Origin: Prevotella sp. UBA6447
GTDB lineage: Bacteria > Bacteroidota > Bacteroidia > Bacteroidales > Bacteroidaceae
Length of the DNA: 64,000 nucleotides
NCBI GenBank assembly: GCA_002437115.1
Contig: DJOD01000013.1
Location: 32,234 to 96,233 of the forward strand
Direction: 5' to 3'
The notes below the pieces were generated by a model. That model was not told where the DNA came from. It did no database searches and worked only from the letters and a program-made list of their open reading frames with translations. The position numbers were made by a program, and so were the translations under genes. Each line of letters starts with the position of its first letter. The stretch's first letter is position 1. Of the stretch, positions 1 to 9,354 are shown one piece after another.

Positions 1-89
1 ATAGAACCCACCTCAAGAGTAAAGAGAATGAGAATCGCAAGCCTTCGCCCTGGGATTCTGTAACCAATTTCGCAAGCCTTCGGAAACCG

Positions 90-662
90 CTAATTTCCTA
101 TTTGAACGCTCTCACCTGGAACATACGTGACATTGTAACGAAGGAGGCTGTGACCTTCTGCGCCATTGAGAATGTTGCCCGTTTCGAGTGAATAAGTACG
201 CTGGCACGAGGCGCATTTCACCTGGGTGTTGTTGTCAGTCCATCGGAGAAGGTACTTGGAGCTGGAGCTGACGGTGCAGTTGGGGCACATGGCATCCCAC
301 GACACATAGCCGTTGAAGTTGGTGCGGCCAAGGAGCACAGCCCCCATCGACCCGCCGGCTCCCATGTAAATGCCACTTGCGAAGGCATAGTTCTCGAGAT
401 CATTGGTGAGGCGGTTGCTCTCGGTATGGCCCTGACGGTCCACCACGTTGACCAGGTAGGCCCCTCCCCCACCCTGCACACCAACGCTGACGCGCACAAA
501 CTCGTTGTAACCGCTCAGCGCGCTGACCACCATGCTGGTGGGGTGCCACTGGGTGTAGAACTTGAAACGGCAGGGGTAACGGCGACTGATCGGGTCGCTG
601 GCACAGCCCGCAAGCAGAACTACGAACAACCCGACGATGACTGCAAATGACCTTGTCTTCAT
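90..662 (-). CDS. Lipoprotein with a four-cysteine Rieske/zinc-ribbon-like C-terminal domain
   Basis: I start at the internal ATG at 662, giving 190 aa, because it places a lipoprotein signal directly at the N-terminus (hydrophobic stretch ending in lipobox LLAGC, Cys20); the longer frame from 701 would overlap argH. A glycine-rich segment at residues 62-113 is followed by CPNC (C126, C129) and CASC (C150, C153) and then QRTYSLETG. The layout recalls Rieske-like folds, but all four ligand positions are Cys, so a rubredoxin or zinc-ribbon type site is more likely than a 2Fe-2S Rieske centre. The gene lies 35 bp behind argH on the same strand and is probably its operon tail. The function is unknown; membrane anchoring is well supported, metal binding is inferred. 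Confidence 0.7.
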   Translation of the reverse strand: MKTRSFAVIVGLFVVLLAGCASDPISRRYPCRFKFYTQWHPTSMVVSALSGYNEFVRVSVGVQGGGGAYLVNVVDRQGHTESNRLTNDLENYAFASGIYMGAGGSMGAVLLGRTNFNGYVSWDAMCPNCTVSSSSKYLLRWTDNNTQVKCASCQRTYSLETGNILNGAEGHSLLRYNVTYVPGESVQIGN

Positions 663-697
663 GACACCTTGACTTTTAGAAAGGACGTCAGCGAAAT

Positions 698-2035
698 TCA
701 CTTCAGAAGAATAGCCTCAGCTTGACGCACCCGCTCAAAGCCAAACTCGCCAAGGGTATGGCTCATGAGTTCCTCTATCTTGTCGTTGCAGAGGTTACCT
801 ATGGAACCCTCATGTGTGTGGTGGATGCGCTTGTCAGCATGGAAGGTGCCCGCCTCTATCTCAAGGCCCACCTTCTTGTAAGCGTCGCGGAAAGGCATTC
901 CGGCTGCCGCGAGGCGGTTTACCTCCTCAACAGAGAACATCGGGTCGTACATCGGATTGTCGAGGATATGCTCGTTGACGGCCATCTTGTTGATGATGTA
1001 GGCCGTCATCTGCAAGCAGTCCTTGAGCTCGCCAAAGGCGGGAAGGAACACTTCCTTGATGATTTGCAAGTCGCGGAAATAACCCACAGGCAGGTTGTTC
1101 ATGATGAGCATGATTTGCTGAGGCAGGCTTTGGAGCTTGTTGCTCTTGGCGCGAATGAGCTCGAAAACGTCGGGATTCTTCTTGTGGGGCATGATGCTCG
1201 AACCCGTCGTACACTCCTTGGGCAGTTTGACGAACTGGAAGTTCTGGCTGTTGAAGAGGCAAGCGTCGTAAGCCAGCTTGGCAAGCGTGCCAGCCACAGT
1301 AGCCATGGCAAAGGCCACATTGCGCTCCATCTTACCACGCCCCATTTGCGCGTAGACCACGTTGTAGTCCATGGAGTCGAAGCCAAGGAGCCGCGTGGTC
1401 ATCGTGCGGTTGAGCGGGAACGAAGACCCATAGCCGGCGGCCGACCCAAGGGGATTGCGGTTGGTCATGCGGTAGGCGGCCAGGAGATAGAGCATATCGT
1501 CGGCAAGGCTTTCCGCGTAGGCGCCAAACCAAAGGCCGAAGCTGGAGGGCATGGCAATCTGCAGGTGAGTGTAGCCTGGCATGAGCACGTCCTTGTAGCG
1601 GTTGCTCTTCTGGATGAGCTCGTCAAAGAGCACCTTGACCAGCTCGACCACGTCCATCAGCTCATGGCGAGTGAAGAGTTTCAGGTCGACAAGCACCTGG
1701 TCGTTGCGCGACCGGCCGCTGTGGATTTTCTTGCCCATGTCGCCGAGCTTGCGCGTGAGCATGAGCTCCACCTGGGAGTGGACATCCTCCACGCCGTCCT
1801 CGATGACGAATCGCCCCTCTTCGCAGGTGCGGTAGATGGCCTTCAACTCGGCCAAGAGCTGTGTGAGCTCACCCTTCTCAAGCAGCCCGATGCTCTCAAG
1901 CATGGTGATGTGCGCCATGGATCCGAGCACGTCATACTTGGCCAGGTAGAGATCCATCTCTCGGTCGCGGCCAACCGTGAAACGCTCTATTTCCTTGTTG
2001 ACCTCAAAATTCTTCTCCCAAAGTTTGTTCGACAT
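698..2035 (-). CDS. argH: Argininosuccinate lyase
   Basis: Last enzyme of arginine biosynthesis, cleaving argininosuccinate to arginine and fumarate in the cytoplasm. The 445-aa product has normal family length. The fumarase/aspartase signature GSSIMPHKKNPD is at residues 278-289 with catalytic Ser280, the SGRSRNDQV substrate loop is at 106-114, and GYTHLQ carries the conserved His157. It follows the SRPBCC gene by 28 bp and is followed by a lipoprotein gene, so it appears to belong to a pyrE-headed minus-strand operon. The antisense frame (722-2053) is open for over 1.3 kb, which is a GC-rich coding shadow. Confidence 0.97.
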   Translation of the reverse strand: MSNKLWEKNFEVNKEIERFTVGRDREMDLYLAKYDVLGSMAHITMLESIGLLEKGELTQLLAELKAIYRTCEEGRFVIEDGVEDVHSQVELMLTRKLGDMGKKIHSGRSRNDQVLVDLKLFTRHELMDVVELVKVLFDELIQKSNRYKDVLMPGYTHLQIAMPSSFGLWFGAYAESLADDMLYLLAAYRMTNRNPLGSAAGYGSSFPLNRTMTTRLLGFDSMDYNVVYAQMGRGKMERNVAFAMATVAGTLAKLAYDACLFNSQNFQFVKLPKECTTGSSIMPHKKNPDVFELIRAKSNKLQSLPQQIMLIMNNLPVGYFRDLQIIKEVFLPAFGELKDCLQMTAYIINKMAVNEHILDNPMYDPMFSVEEVNRLAAAGMPFRDAYKKVGLEIEAGTFHADKRIHHTHEGSIGNLCNDKIEELMSHTLGEFGFERVRQAEAILLK

Positions 2036-2063
2036 AATCTGCGTGTTACTTGAGTCGTGATGT

Positions 2064-2474
2064 TTAATACTTGATCATCTGCAAGGCATCGGCAATGCGC
2101 TCAATTCCTTCCTGCAGGGGCTTCTTCACCATGCCACCCACAAAGGGATTGACATCAGCCTTGATGGTGAGCTTCATCTTGCTGGTGGTGTCGGTGACGG
2201 GCAACACCTGTATCCAGAAATTGAAAGGCAGTGGGCTCTCGCGAGTCTCAAATTTGATTTCCTTGGGCTCCTCACGCCCAACGATGACAAGCTTGACGCT
2301 ACCCATCGCGGTAGACACGGAAATGCTGTCGGTATCGAAGCTGAGGTCTTTCACCTTGTCCTCAGGTATCATGCCTTTCACCTTGTCAATATTGCTGAGA
2401 TCACTCAGCATCTTATAGACCGCCTGCTGCGGATAACCAATCTGTCGGATTGTGCTTTCTATCTTCATCTTCAC
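2064..2474 (-). CDS. SRPBCC-fold (START/polyketide-cyclase-like) protein
   Basis: A 136-aa cytoplasmic protein without signal peptide. It begins with a short beta strand (KIESTIRQIGYP), followed by an amphipathic helix carrying SDLSNIDKVKGM, alternating strands and a long C-terminal helix (KPLQEGIERIADALQMIKY). This is the helix-grip layout of small SRPBCC proteins common in Bacteroidetes. Such proteins bind hydrophobic ligands, but no ligand can be named. It lies between pyrE (98 bp upstream) and argH (28 bp downstream) on the same strand, so it is co-transcribed with nucleotide and arginine genes. The fold assignment is by pattern only. Confidence 0.75.
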   Translation of the reverse strand: MKMKIESTIRQIGYPQQAVYKMLSDLSNIDKVKGMIPEDKVKDLSFDTDSISVSTAMGSVKLVIVGREEPKEIKFETRESPLPFNFWIQVLPVTDTTSKMKLTIKADVNPFVGGMVKKPLQEGIERIADALQMIKY

Positions 2475-2572
2475 AAGTCGTTGTTACGGGTGAGGGCGCC
2501 AAGTGTGCGCACGACAATGAGAGGAGCGCACGGCCTACGCCCACACACCTTTGCTAAATGTGCCTCTCAGCC

Positions 2573-3223
2573 TTACTCAGCTGCGGCCGCCGGCGCCTGC
2601 CATTGGGCAGGGTTCTTGCGCCATTCCTTGAGCACCTCGATGTCTTCCTTCGACACATAGCCCGTCTCAGCGGCTATCTCGATGGTGTGTTCGTAGTCGC
2701 CCAGGGTGACGAGCTTCAGCCCAGCCTTCTCAAAGGCCTCCTGGGCCACTGGGAACCCATAGGTGTAACTGGCCACCATGCCCACTACCTCAAAGCCAGC
2801 CTCACGCAAGGCATCGACAGCCTTGAGCGAGCTGCTTCCTGTGGAGATGAGGTCTTCTACGACCACCACCTTGGCGCCCTTGGGCAAACGTCCCTCAATC
2901 TGGTTCTTCGTTCCGTGGTCCTTGGGTTTCGGGCGCACGTAGGCATAAGGCAGTTGCAGCTCGTCGGCCACGAGCGCGCCTTGCGCAATGGCGCCCGTCG
3001 CCACCCCAGCCACAGCCGTGGCCTCGGGGAAGTTCTCATGGATGGCATGGCAAAGCTCGAGCTTGACAAACGAGCGCACGTCGGGATACGACAGCGCAAT
3101 GCGGTTGTCGGTATAGATGGGCGAGTGCCATCCCGATGCCCAGGTGAATGGATTGTTGGGCTGCAACTTGATGGCTTTGATGCGCAGCAGCTTCTCTGCG
3201 AACGCGTGTTTCAGATGACTCAT
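2573..3223 (-). CDS. pyrE: Orotate phosphoribosyltransferase
   Basis: Transfers the phosphoribosyl group of PRPP to orotate in pyrimidine biosynthesis. The 216-aa protein contains the PRPP-binding loop VVVVEDLISTGSS at residues 119-131 and the upstream KPKDHGTKNQIEG segment that carries the mobile catalytic loop. N-terminal FTWASGWHSPIYTDNR matches the orotate site region. The C-terminal extension after about residue 200 is rich in Ala and Gln and probably disordered. A good Bacteroidetes promoter lies just upstream (3247-3278), making this the first gene of pyrE - SRPBCC - argH - lipoprotein. Confidence 0.95.
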   Translation of the reverse strand: MSHLKHAFAEKLLRIKAIKLQPNNPFTWASGWHSPIYTDNRIALSYPDVRSFVKLELCHAIHENFPEATAVAGVATGAIAQGALVADELQLPYAYVRPKPKDHGTKNQIEGRLPKGAKVVVVEDLISTGSSSLKAVDALREAGFEVVGMVASYTYGFPVAQEAFEKAGLKLVTLGDYEHTIEIAAETGYVSKEDIEVLKEWRKNPAQWQAPAAAAE

Positions 3224-3246
3224 AATCTTTTGGTATTAATCTGCCA

Positions 3247-3278
3247 CAAAGTTACGGCAAAAACACGACAATCGCAAA
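3247..3278 (-). promoter_or_regulatory. Bacteroidetes-type promoter of the pyrE operon
   Basis: On the minus strand the -7 element TAACTTTG (3247-3254) is preceded by TTTG (3275-3278) with exactly 20 nt between them, matching the primary sigma consensus TTTG-N19..21-TAnnTTTG. The start codon is at 3223, so the leader would be very short. Confidence 0.8.
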
Positions 3279-3399
3279 CGATTTTCGGATTTCGCTCGCG
3301 AAAAAGTGTGCGGAAGGTAAAAGCTGCCTGCAACTTCCGGATTCAAGCGCTCGCGCCATGTGGCATGGCAAGACCGCCACGCCCACACGTCCCACAAGC

Positions 3400-3861
3400 T
3401 CACTTCCGCTTTTTCAGCACATAAAGCTTCGCAGTTTCACCTTCCGGCTCATTGCCCAGCGAGTCGGTAAGAATAACACTGTCGCCATCCTTCACCTTCA
3501 GGAAAGTGTGCTCGCCACTGGAAGGGCGCACGAGCATCAGCACACTATCGCCCATCACTTTGTAAACACCGCTTGCCTCATCGTGGCCGTCCTTTCTGCC
3601 CTCCATGTCTTGCTGCCATTGGTAAGTGCTGTCGGCCTTGATCGTGACGACCGTTTTGAGACCTGGGCCATCAGCTGCCGGAATTGTTCCCTCGTAGGTG
3701 CCGGCCACAACGTCCAAGTTGAGACTCCCACCGGCTTGGGCCGTCGTGTCTGCCACCTGGGTGGAGTCGGCATCAGCAGCCGACGGAACCTTATTCTTTC
3801 CAGAGCAAGAAGCCACAAGTGCGGCTGTTGCCATTGCCAAAATCATCAAGTTCTTTTTCAT
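3400..3861 (-). CDS. NlpE-like N-terminal domain lipoprotein
   Basis: The 153-aa product from the ATG at 3861 has a lipoprotein signal (MKKNLMILAMATAALVASC) followed by a Ser/Ala/Asp-rich linker. The domain GTYEGTIPAADGPGLKTVV followed by IKADSTYQWQQ resembles the N-terminal beta-barrel of NlpE, an envelope-stress lipoprotein. The CxxC that NlpE carries in this loop is absent (AADG here), so redox sensing is unlikely. The alternative start at 3873 adds four residues. A possible -7 box lies at 4003-4010. It stands alone between pyrE and the regulator gene. Confidence 0.75.
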   Translation of the reverse strand: MKKNLMILAMATAALVASCSGKNKVPSAADADSTQVADTTAQAGGSLNLDVVAGTYEGTIPAADGPGLKTVVTIKADSTYQWQQDMEGRKDGHDEASGVYKVMGDSVLMLVRPSSGEHTFLKVKDGDSVILTDSLGNEPEGETAKLYVLKKRK

Positions 3862-4002
3862 TTCTTTTCGCATTAATGTTGTGCATGTTCAAGTTTACAA
3901 CTGAGAAGAACACCTTTAGACCATTCTCAACATGAGGGTTCATAGGGACTTTCCACACCTCAGCGTTCCAGCTCACATGACAATCATGTTGCTATGCACC
4001 TG

Positions 4003-4010
4003 CAAATGTA
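4003..4010 (-). promoter_or_regulatory. Possible -7 element for the NlpE-like gene
   Basis: TACATTTG on the minus strand fits TAnnTTTG, but no clear TTG lies 19-21 nt further upstream. If used, the leader would be about 130 nt and would include the inverted repeat ACATGA-caa-TCATGT at about 3975-3989. Confidence 0.35.
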
Positions 4011-4066
4011 CAAAAAAGATTTTTTCAAGCACATGAAATCACGGGGAAATCTGCTAAACTGATTGC

Positions 4067-7000
4067 TTACTTAAACTCGCCAGGCTTCTTGCCAAACTGC
4101 TTGGTGAAACACTTGGTGAAATAGCTGGGCGACGAGAATCCCACCATGTAGCTTACCTCATTGACACGATACTTGCCCTCGCGCAAAAGCTGTGCGGCCC
4201 GCTTGAGGCGGACGACCTGTATCAGCTCGTTGGGTGTCACGTCGGTAATGGCCTTCACCTTGGCGAAAAGCCCCGACCGGCTCATGTTGAGCTGTTCGGC
4301 AAGATAGTTGACGCTCAGTTCCTTGCTGTCAATGTGGTCTTCGATGATTTTCGTCATCTGCTGCAGCAGTTCGCTGTCAATGGGCGAGGGCTCCATATCG
4401 TTGACCGTGGCCTCTGGCGTTGTCGAGAACTTTAGGAAAAGTCGGTGACGCATGTCGAGCATGTTGCGAATACAGGCTTGCAGGTATTCCATGGAGAAAG
4501 GCTTCTCAATGTAAGCGTCGGCACCACAATTCATGCTCTCGGTCTTCGTGGCATTGTCGGTCTTGGCAGTGAGCATCACGAATGGAATATGGCTGTATCG
4601 GCGGTCGGCCCTGACACGACGGCACAGCTCAGCCCCGTCCATGACAGGCATCATCCAGTCGGAAATAATCAAGGCGACGGGATTGGCACGCAGCTTTGCG
4701 AGCGCATCCTCGCCCTGCTGCGCCGTGACCACGGTATAGGCATCGCGGAAGTTATCGGTGAGGAAGTGGAGCATGTCCTCATTGTCGTCCACAATAAGGA
4801 GGTAGGGATGGTCGGTGGGAGGCGATGGAACGGCGGGTGCCTGAGGAGCATTGGGGGTATTGGGCATAATGGGCTTATTACGCCTATTGAGCTTTGTGGA
4901 CGGGGTTGGTTCATTCTTCTCCTCAAGTTCACTGGCAGCAGTCGTCGCTTGGCGGGTAGGCAGCACTACCGTGAACGTGGCGCCACGCCCCACCTGCGAG
5001 GCCACACTGACCGTGCCCCCGTGCAACTTCACTATCGTCTCTACAATCGACAGGCCGATGCCCGTGCCTGGCTTGTTGTCGTGGGCCTGGTAAAACGCAC
5101 CGAAAATCTTCTTTTGTTCAGAAGGACTGATACCCACGCCATCATCGGCGACGGTGATGGTGAACGACTGACCGTCGGCCGTCGGCTGGCAACGAAGATC
5201 CACCTGTGAGCGGCTGTACTTCGTGGCATTGGTCATGAGGTTGCTGATGACCTTGGTGACCGCCTCCGCATCGACCACCGCCACAAACTGCTCAGGCGGG
5301 TAAGTGACCGTGAAGCGAGTGCCCTTCTGCTCCAAGGTGGGTGCGAAACGCTCGGCTACGGCATGCACGATATCATAGACGTTGCTCTCAGCAAAGCGCA
5401 ACTCCAGCCCTGCCTGCTGCACCTTATTGAAATCGAGCAACTGGTTGACAAGCTCCAGCAGCCGGTGGGCGTTGCGATCGATCATCTTCAGATTGTCGCC
5501 GTCGGCAGCGAGCACGGTGTCGTTCGGATGGTCGGCCACGTGCCGCATGAGCTTCTCCAGTGGGCCGATGATGAGCGACACGGGCGTGCGTATCTCATGG
5601 GCTATCATGGTAAAGAAGCGCAAACGTGCCTCCTTCACCTCCAAGTTCTTGCGCTCGTTGAGTCGCCGAATCTCGGCGCGATGGCGGCGGTCGGCGGCCT
5701 TGAGCCGCAGGTGGAGGTAAAACCAGATGGCACCGGCTACGAGCAACAGGTAGAAGACGCGAGCGGGCCAGCTCCACCACAAGGGAGGGTGCACCACCAC
5801 GGTGAGCCGCGCCTCCTCGCGCGACCACACGCCGTCGCTGTTGGTGGCACGCACTCGAAAGGTGTAGGTGCCAGCGGGCAGGTTGGTATAGGTTGCCGTG
5901 GGCGTCGAAGTGTAGTTCCACTTTTTGTCGAACCCATCGAGCATGTAGGCGTAACGGTTCTTCTCGGGCGAGCAATAGCTGAGCGATGCGAAGTGGATGG
6001 TAAACATATCATCGCCAGCATAGACGTTGAGTTCCGACGCATAGGGAAGCGCGGCTGGCAAACGGTCGGTGCCAGCCACGACAGGCTGGCCGAAGATGTC
6101 GAGGCGCGTGATGACCACAGGCGCCTCATGGGTGTTGACCTTCACTTGGTAAGGGTAAAAACACGTGAAGCCATGGGTAGACCCGAAATAGACACAACCG
6201 TCTGAGGCCTTGAGGGCAGAGGACGCGCCAAACTGCTCGCCTATGATACCGTCGTAACGATTGAATATCTGCAGGCCATCGGTCGGCGAATACTTGAGGA
6301 TGCCCTGGTCGGAGGAGAGCCAAAGGGCACCAGCGGCCTCCACGATGGCGTTGATGTTACGAACGGGCCGCCCCATGTCAATCGACTCAAAGCGGTCAGC
6401 TGCGGCACGCCATTCATAGACGCCCTGAGCTGATGCCACCAGCAAGCGGCCATCATGAGTCACGCAGAGATCGCGTGGTTGGCACACGACAGACGACTGG
6501 TTAGACAATGATGGGTAATGGGACCAGTGACCCTTGGCATCAAGGCACCACAGGCCTTCGTTCTGCGCAGCAAACCAGACGTTGCCACGCTGGTCTTCCA
6601 CGATGTCGAGCGTGAGCGACCCGAACTTCCTGACGCGGCGGAACGTTCCCTTGGACGGGTTGGCAAGAAACACACCATCGATGGTGCCCACCCAAAGACG
6701 CCCCCGGCGGTCGCGACAAAACGAGTAGGTGCTCGATGGCGCGCCAGCCACGGGCTTCACCTCGCCCGTGACGGTGTTCATGCTGAGTATGCCCTGGGTA
6801 TAGGTGCCTATCCACAGGTTGTCGCCCATGGGCAAGAAGGCATGTGCGTTGACCGTTGCCAGCCGCTGCCGGGCAGGAAAGGCCACCATTTGGCCGATCG
6901 ACGGGTCGTAGCAGTCGACGCCCCCATCGTCGGAGGCCACCCAGATGCGGTGGCGACTGTCCTCACAGAAGCGCGACACGACATTGCCGTGCAAGAGTGG

Positions 7001-8026
7001 TGACGTCTCGGGAACGAACGAACGGAAACGGCTGCCCATGGGCGACACGTAATACACCCCACCATAGAACGTGGAATACCACAGCCCCCCCTCACGATCA
7101 TTGAGAATGCTGTAGACAAACTTAGGCGACAACGTGGGAACGGTGCCTGGGAACGGTGAGACGAGTAGCTCTGGATAGGGCTTCAACGACTCGTCATGCG
7201 GGTCATAGACAAACAGACCGGCATCTGCGCCGACAAGTACGCGACCATCAGCCAGTCCCCGCAGCACATGGATGTGGTAAAGGGTGATGCCCAAGGGGTT
7301 AAGGGTGCCACGCGACGAAACGAGGCCGCGCCGCCAGGTGCCATAGAGCATGGTGCCATCGTCGAGGCGGAGCATGGACATGACCCGTCCTTCCACTACA
7401 TCGGTAGGCAAGGGATAGCCACTGAAGCTCCCATTCGACTTGTCGAGCAGCAACACGGGCTGCTTGGCATGCTCCGTCAGCGCATACACCTGGTTGCGCG
7501 TGTCGACGTAGACACCCGTCAAGTAACCGTCGGCAACACGAAAATGTGTGAGCTCGCGGGTACGGGGAACATAGCAAAAGAGACCCTGCCCCTTGGTGGA
7601 TATCCACACGTTGCTGTCGCGGTCGGCCACGATTCCGCTGACGCTCGACGATAGGCTGACACCGTCGCTGGCCTTGGAACTGATGGGCTCAAACTGTTCA
7701 TCGGCGAAGCGGAAGAACACCGCTCCCTGCGACGTGCCTACCACCAGCCCGTCGGCCAACGGCAAGATGGACGACACATACTGGTCTGCAACGCCTTCGC
7801 GCAGGAAAGGCTGCACAAGAGTGCCGTCATAACGGCAGAGTCCAGCATCCGTGCCCATCCAAACGAAGCCACGCTGGTCCTGCGCCAAGGCACGCACCGT
7901 GGAGGCGCACAGACCATCGGCCAGGGTGATGTTTCGGCTGAAATGGAACCCCAGCGGTTGCGCCGCGAGGCTAATTGGCAACAACAGAAACAGCAAGAGA
8001 AACAACAGGCAAGCTTTCTTTTTCAT
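4067..8026 (-). CDS. Hybrid two-component system sensor/regulator (HTCS)
   Basis: A single protein combining sensor kinase and transcription factor, typical of Bacteroidetes SusCD loci. I start at the ATG at 8026 (1319 aa), which begins a signal peptide (MKKKACLLFLLLFLLLPISLAA). Order: periplasmic two-bladed-propeller-type repeats (motifs such as VWMGTDAGL, LWIGTYTQGIL) to about residue 680, a Y_Y_Y domain, one membrane span near 762, HisKA with HEIRTPVSLI near 807, HATPase (DDGVGIS), receiver domain starting LLIVDDNED near 1079 with phospho-acceptor in SDWMMPVMDG and KPF lysine, and a C-terminal AraC-type HTH (LAEQLNMSRSGLFAKVK to the end). It lies 53 bp downstream of a zincin-like gene and is the presumptive regulator of the SusCD locus. 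Confidence 0.95.
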   Translation of the reverse strand: MKKKACLLFLLLFLLLPISLAAQPLGFHFSRNITLADGLCASTVRALAQDQRGFVWMGTDAGLCRYDGTLVQPFLREGVADQYVSSILPLADGLVVGTSQGAVFFRFADEQFEPISSKASDGVSLSSSVSGIVADRDSNVWISTKGQGLFCYVPRTRELTHFRVADGYLTGVYVDTRNQVYALTEHAKQPVLLLDKSNGSFSGYPLPTDVVEGRVMSMLRLDDGTMLYGTWRRGLVSSRGTLNPLGITLYHIHVLRGLADGRVLVGADAGLFVYDPHDESLKPYPELLVSPFPGTVPTLSPKFVYSILNDREGGLWYSTFYGGVYYVSPMGSRFRSFVPETSPLLHGNVVSRFCEDSRHRIWVASDDGGVDCYDPSIGQMVAFPARQRLATVNAHAFLPMGDNLWIGTYTQGILSMNTVTGEVKPVAGAPSSTYSFCRDRRGRLWVGTIDGVFLANPSKGTFRRVRKFGSLTLDIVEDQRGNVWFAAQNEGLWCLDAKGHWSHYPSLSNQSSVVCQPRDLCVTHDGRLLVASAQGVYEWRAAADRFESIDMGRPVRNINAIVEAAGALWLSSDQGILKYSPTDGLQIFNRYDGIIGEQFGASSALKASDGCVYFGSTHGFTCFYPYQVKVNTHEAPVVITRLDIFGQPVVAGTDRLPAALPYASELNVYAGDDMFTIHFASLSYCSPEKNRYAYMLDGFDKKWNYTSTPTATYTNLPAGTYTFRVRATNSDGVWSREEARLTVVVHPPLWWSWPARVFYLLLVAGAIWFYLHLRLKAADRRHRAEIRRLNERKNLEVKEARLRFFTMIAHEIRTPVSLIIGPLEKLMRHVADHPNDTVLAADGDNLKMIDRNAHRLLELVNQLLDFNKVQQAGLELRFAESNVYDIVHAVAERFAPTLEQKGTRFTVTYPPEQFVAVVDAEAVTKVISNLMTNATKYSRSQVDLRCQPTADGQSFTITVADDGVGISPSEQKKIFGAFYQAHDNKPGTGIGLSIVETIVKLHGGTVSVASQVGRGATFTVVLPTRQATTAASELEEKNEPTPSTKLNRRNKPIMPNTPNAPQAPAVPSPPTDHPYLLIVDDNEDMLHFLTDNFRDAYTVVTAQQGEDALAKLRANPVALIISDWMMPVMDGAELCRRVRADRRYSHIPFVMLTAKTDNATKTESMNCGADAYIEKPFSMEYLQACIRNMLDMRHRLFLKFSTTPEATVNDMEPSPIDSELLQQMTKIIEDHIDSKELSVNYLAEQLNMSRSGLFAKVKAITDVTPNELIQVVRLKRAAQLLREGKYRVNEVSYMVGFSSPSYFTKCFTKQFGKKPGEFK

Positions 8027-8079
8027 GGAATGGACATGTTGGACTTTAAAAACCAGGCACAAAGGCACGGAACGAGCCA

Positions 8080-9354
8080 TCACTCCGGACGGACACCGGA
8101 AGAAAACGACACGGTGTAGGGATACTGGCGGTTGGGCTCCTTGGCATCGTGTGGCAGGCGCTGGTGCCGGGCGGGAGCTCCCATCACAACCAGGTAAACG
8201 GCCTTGAGGGGCTCCGATGGCAACCGCATGGAAACACTGCCTTTCGAAGCTGGCTTGCCATAGACGGCCTTGCCGGCGGCAGTGACGGTCACAAGGCCAT
8301 AGCGCAGACCGCCCTGGCGGCGGGCCTGATCGCTGGCCGTAACGTTGGCTGTGACCTTACGGCCTGACTGGCAACCAGCGAGGCGAATGGCATTGAAGCC
8401 ATAGTCCTCGGGCACGAAGTCGGCCTTGGGGCTCCAGCCCTTGCCCGAGGCCTCCATGGGGGTGGAGAACTGGCAAGCGTAGCGGCGCGTCTCGCGATAG
8501 GCATGGCGATAGTCGAGGTTGACGAGACGCTGGTAACAATCTATCATCTCATCGCAAAACTGGCGCTGGCTGATGCCATAGTGGCGCTGGTAGGTCATGA
8601 CGGGATCCTCACCCAGCCTGCTGTCGCGATAGAGATCGGCGATGGAGGTGCGCCCATGCTTCTCGGCCCAATACTCGATGACATAAGGCGAGTGGTAGGC
8701 ATTGGATCCATCCAAGTATGCCTTGTGGGTAAGGCGCTTGAAGGCCTCAAAATGGTAGTTCTCGTCAGTAAGCCAGTCGGGGTTGACCTGCCACAGCATC
8801 CATTGTGAGGTCATTTCGAAAAATCCGCCGCCTCCCCAACAGGGCGAGAGGCTGTCGGCCTGGATCTGCAACTGGAAACTGTGGCCCAGCTCATGGGCCA
8901 AGCAGTTGAGTTTGCGGTCTTGGATGCGGTTTGGAGCCACCCAGAGAGCACCGATGAAGTCGTCGTAGGTGCCGCCATAGGCCGTTCCATCCAGCGAGTA
9001 ATTGATCATGACCATCATCTTGTAACGGTCGGCCTTACTACCTGGGAGGCTGAAGCGGAGGGTGTCTCGGAAGAAATAGTAGAACTGTTGCACACGGGTC
9101 TTGAGATTCTCAAGGTTGAAGCGCATGGGGTGGCCATCGAGCTGGGGCGGATTGGCGGGATCGTCGCCAAAGCCTTTTTCCCAAAAGAACACGAGGTCGC
9201 GCGTCTGGGCGGAATGCATCCAGGAATAGCGGCTACTGTCGCAGGTGAAGTCGATGGAGCGCAACTCTTTGGGAATGTAGACACGCTTCTGGGCCACTGC
9301 GGGAAAGGCGGAAGCACAAGCAAGGGCAATGAAAACTGATTTGAGAAAATTCAT
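8080..9354 (-). CDS. Secreted zincin-like HExxH protein (DUF6055-like), shorter paralogue
   Basis: A 424-aa exported protein with a signal peptide ending near residue 21 (PAVAQ). The segment DLVFFWEKGFGDDP and the motif AHELGHSFQLQ (H154, E155, H158) followed by FFEMTSQWM (E180) are shared with the neighbouring 578-aa protein, where the equivalent motifs are HFVLFWDRMFGDDP, AHEIGHSFQYQ and FWEQCAQWV. HExxH plus a downstream Glu on a helix is a gluzincin-like metal site, so a metallopeptidase is plausible; substrate is unknown. From memory the architecture recalls families labelled DUF6055. A possible beta-sandwich follows from about residue 300. It is 53 bp upstream of the HTCS gene on the same strand. 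Confidence 0.75.
   Translation of the reverse strand: MNFLKSVFIALACASAFPAVAQKRVYIPKELRSIDFTCDSSRYSWMHSAQTRDLVFFWEKGFGDDPANPPQLDGHPMRFNLENLKTRVQQFYYFFRDTLRFSLPGSKADRYKMMVMINYSLDGTAYGGTYDDFIGALWVAPNRIQDRKLNCLAHELGHSFQLQIQADSLSPCWGGGGFFEMTSQWMLWQVNPDWLTDENYHFEAFKRLTHKAYLDGSNAYHSPYVIEYWAEKHGRTSIADLYRDSRLGEDPVMTYQRHYGISQRQFCDEMIDCYQRLVNLDYRHAYRETRRYACQFSTPMEASGKGWSPKADFVPEDYGFNAIRLAGCQSGRKVTANVTASDQARRQGGLRYGLVTVTAAGKAVYGKPASKGSVSMRLPSEPLKAVYLVVMGAPARHQRLPHDAKEPNRQYPYTVSFSSGVRPE

Noticed and set aside
722..2053. A 443-codon open frame on the plus strand opposite argH
   Set aside because: It mirrors argH across its whole length, has no recognisable domain and is Val/His/Leu-rich, as expected from antisense reading of GC-rich codons.
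4445..5209. Long plus-strand frames opposite the HTCS gene (also at 5363-6205)
   Set aside because: They lie within conserved kinase and receiver domains of the HTCS and have shadow-type composition.
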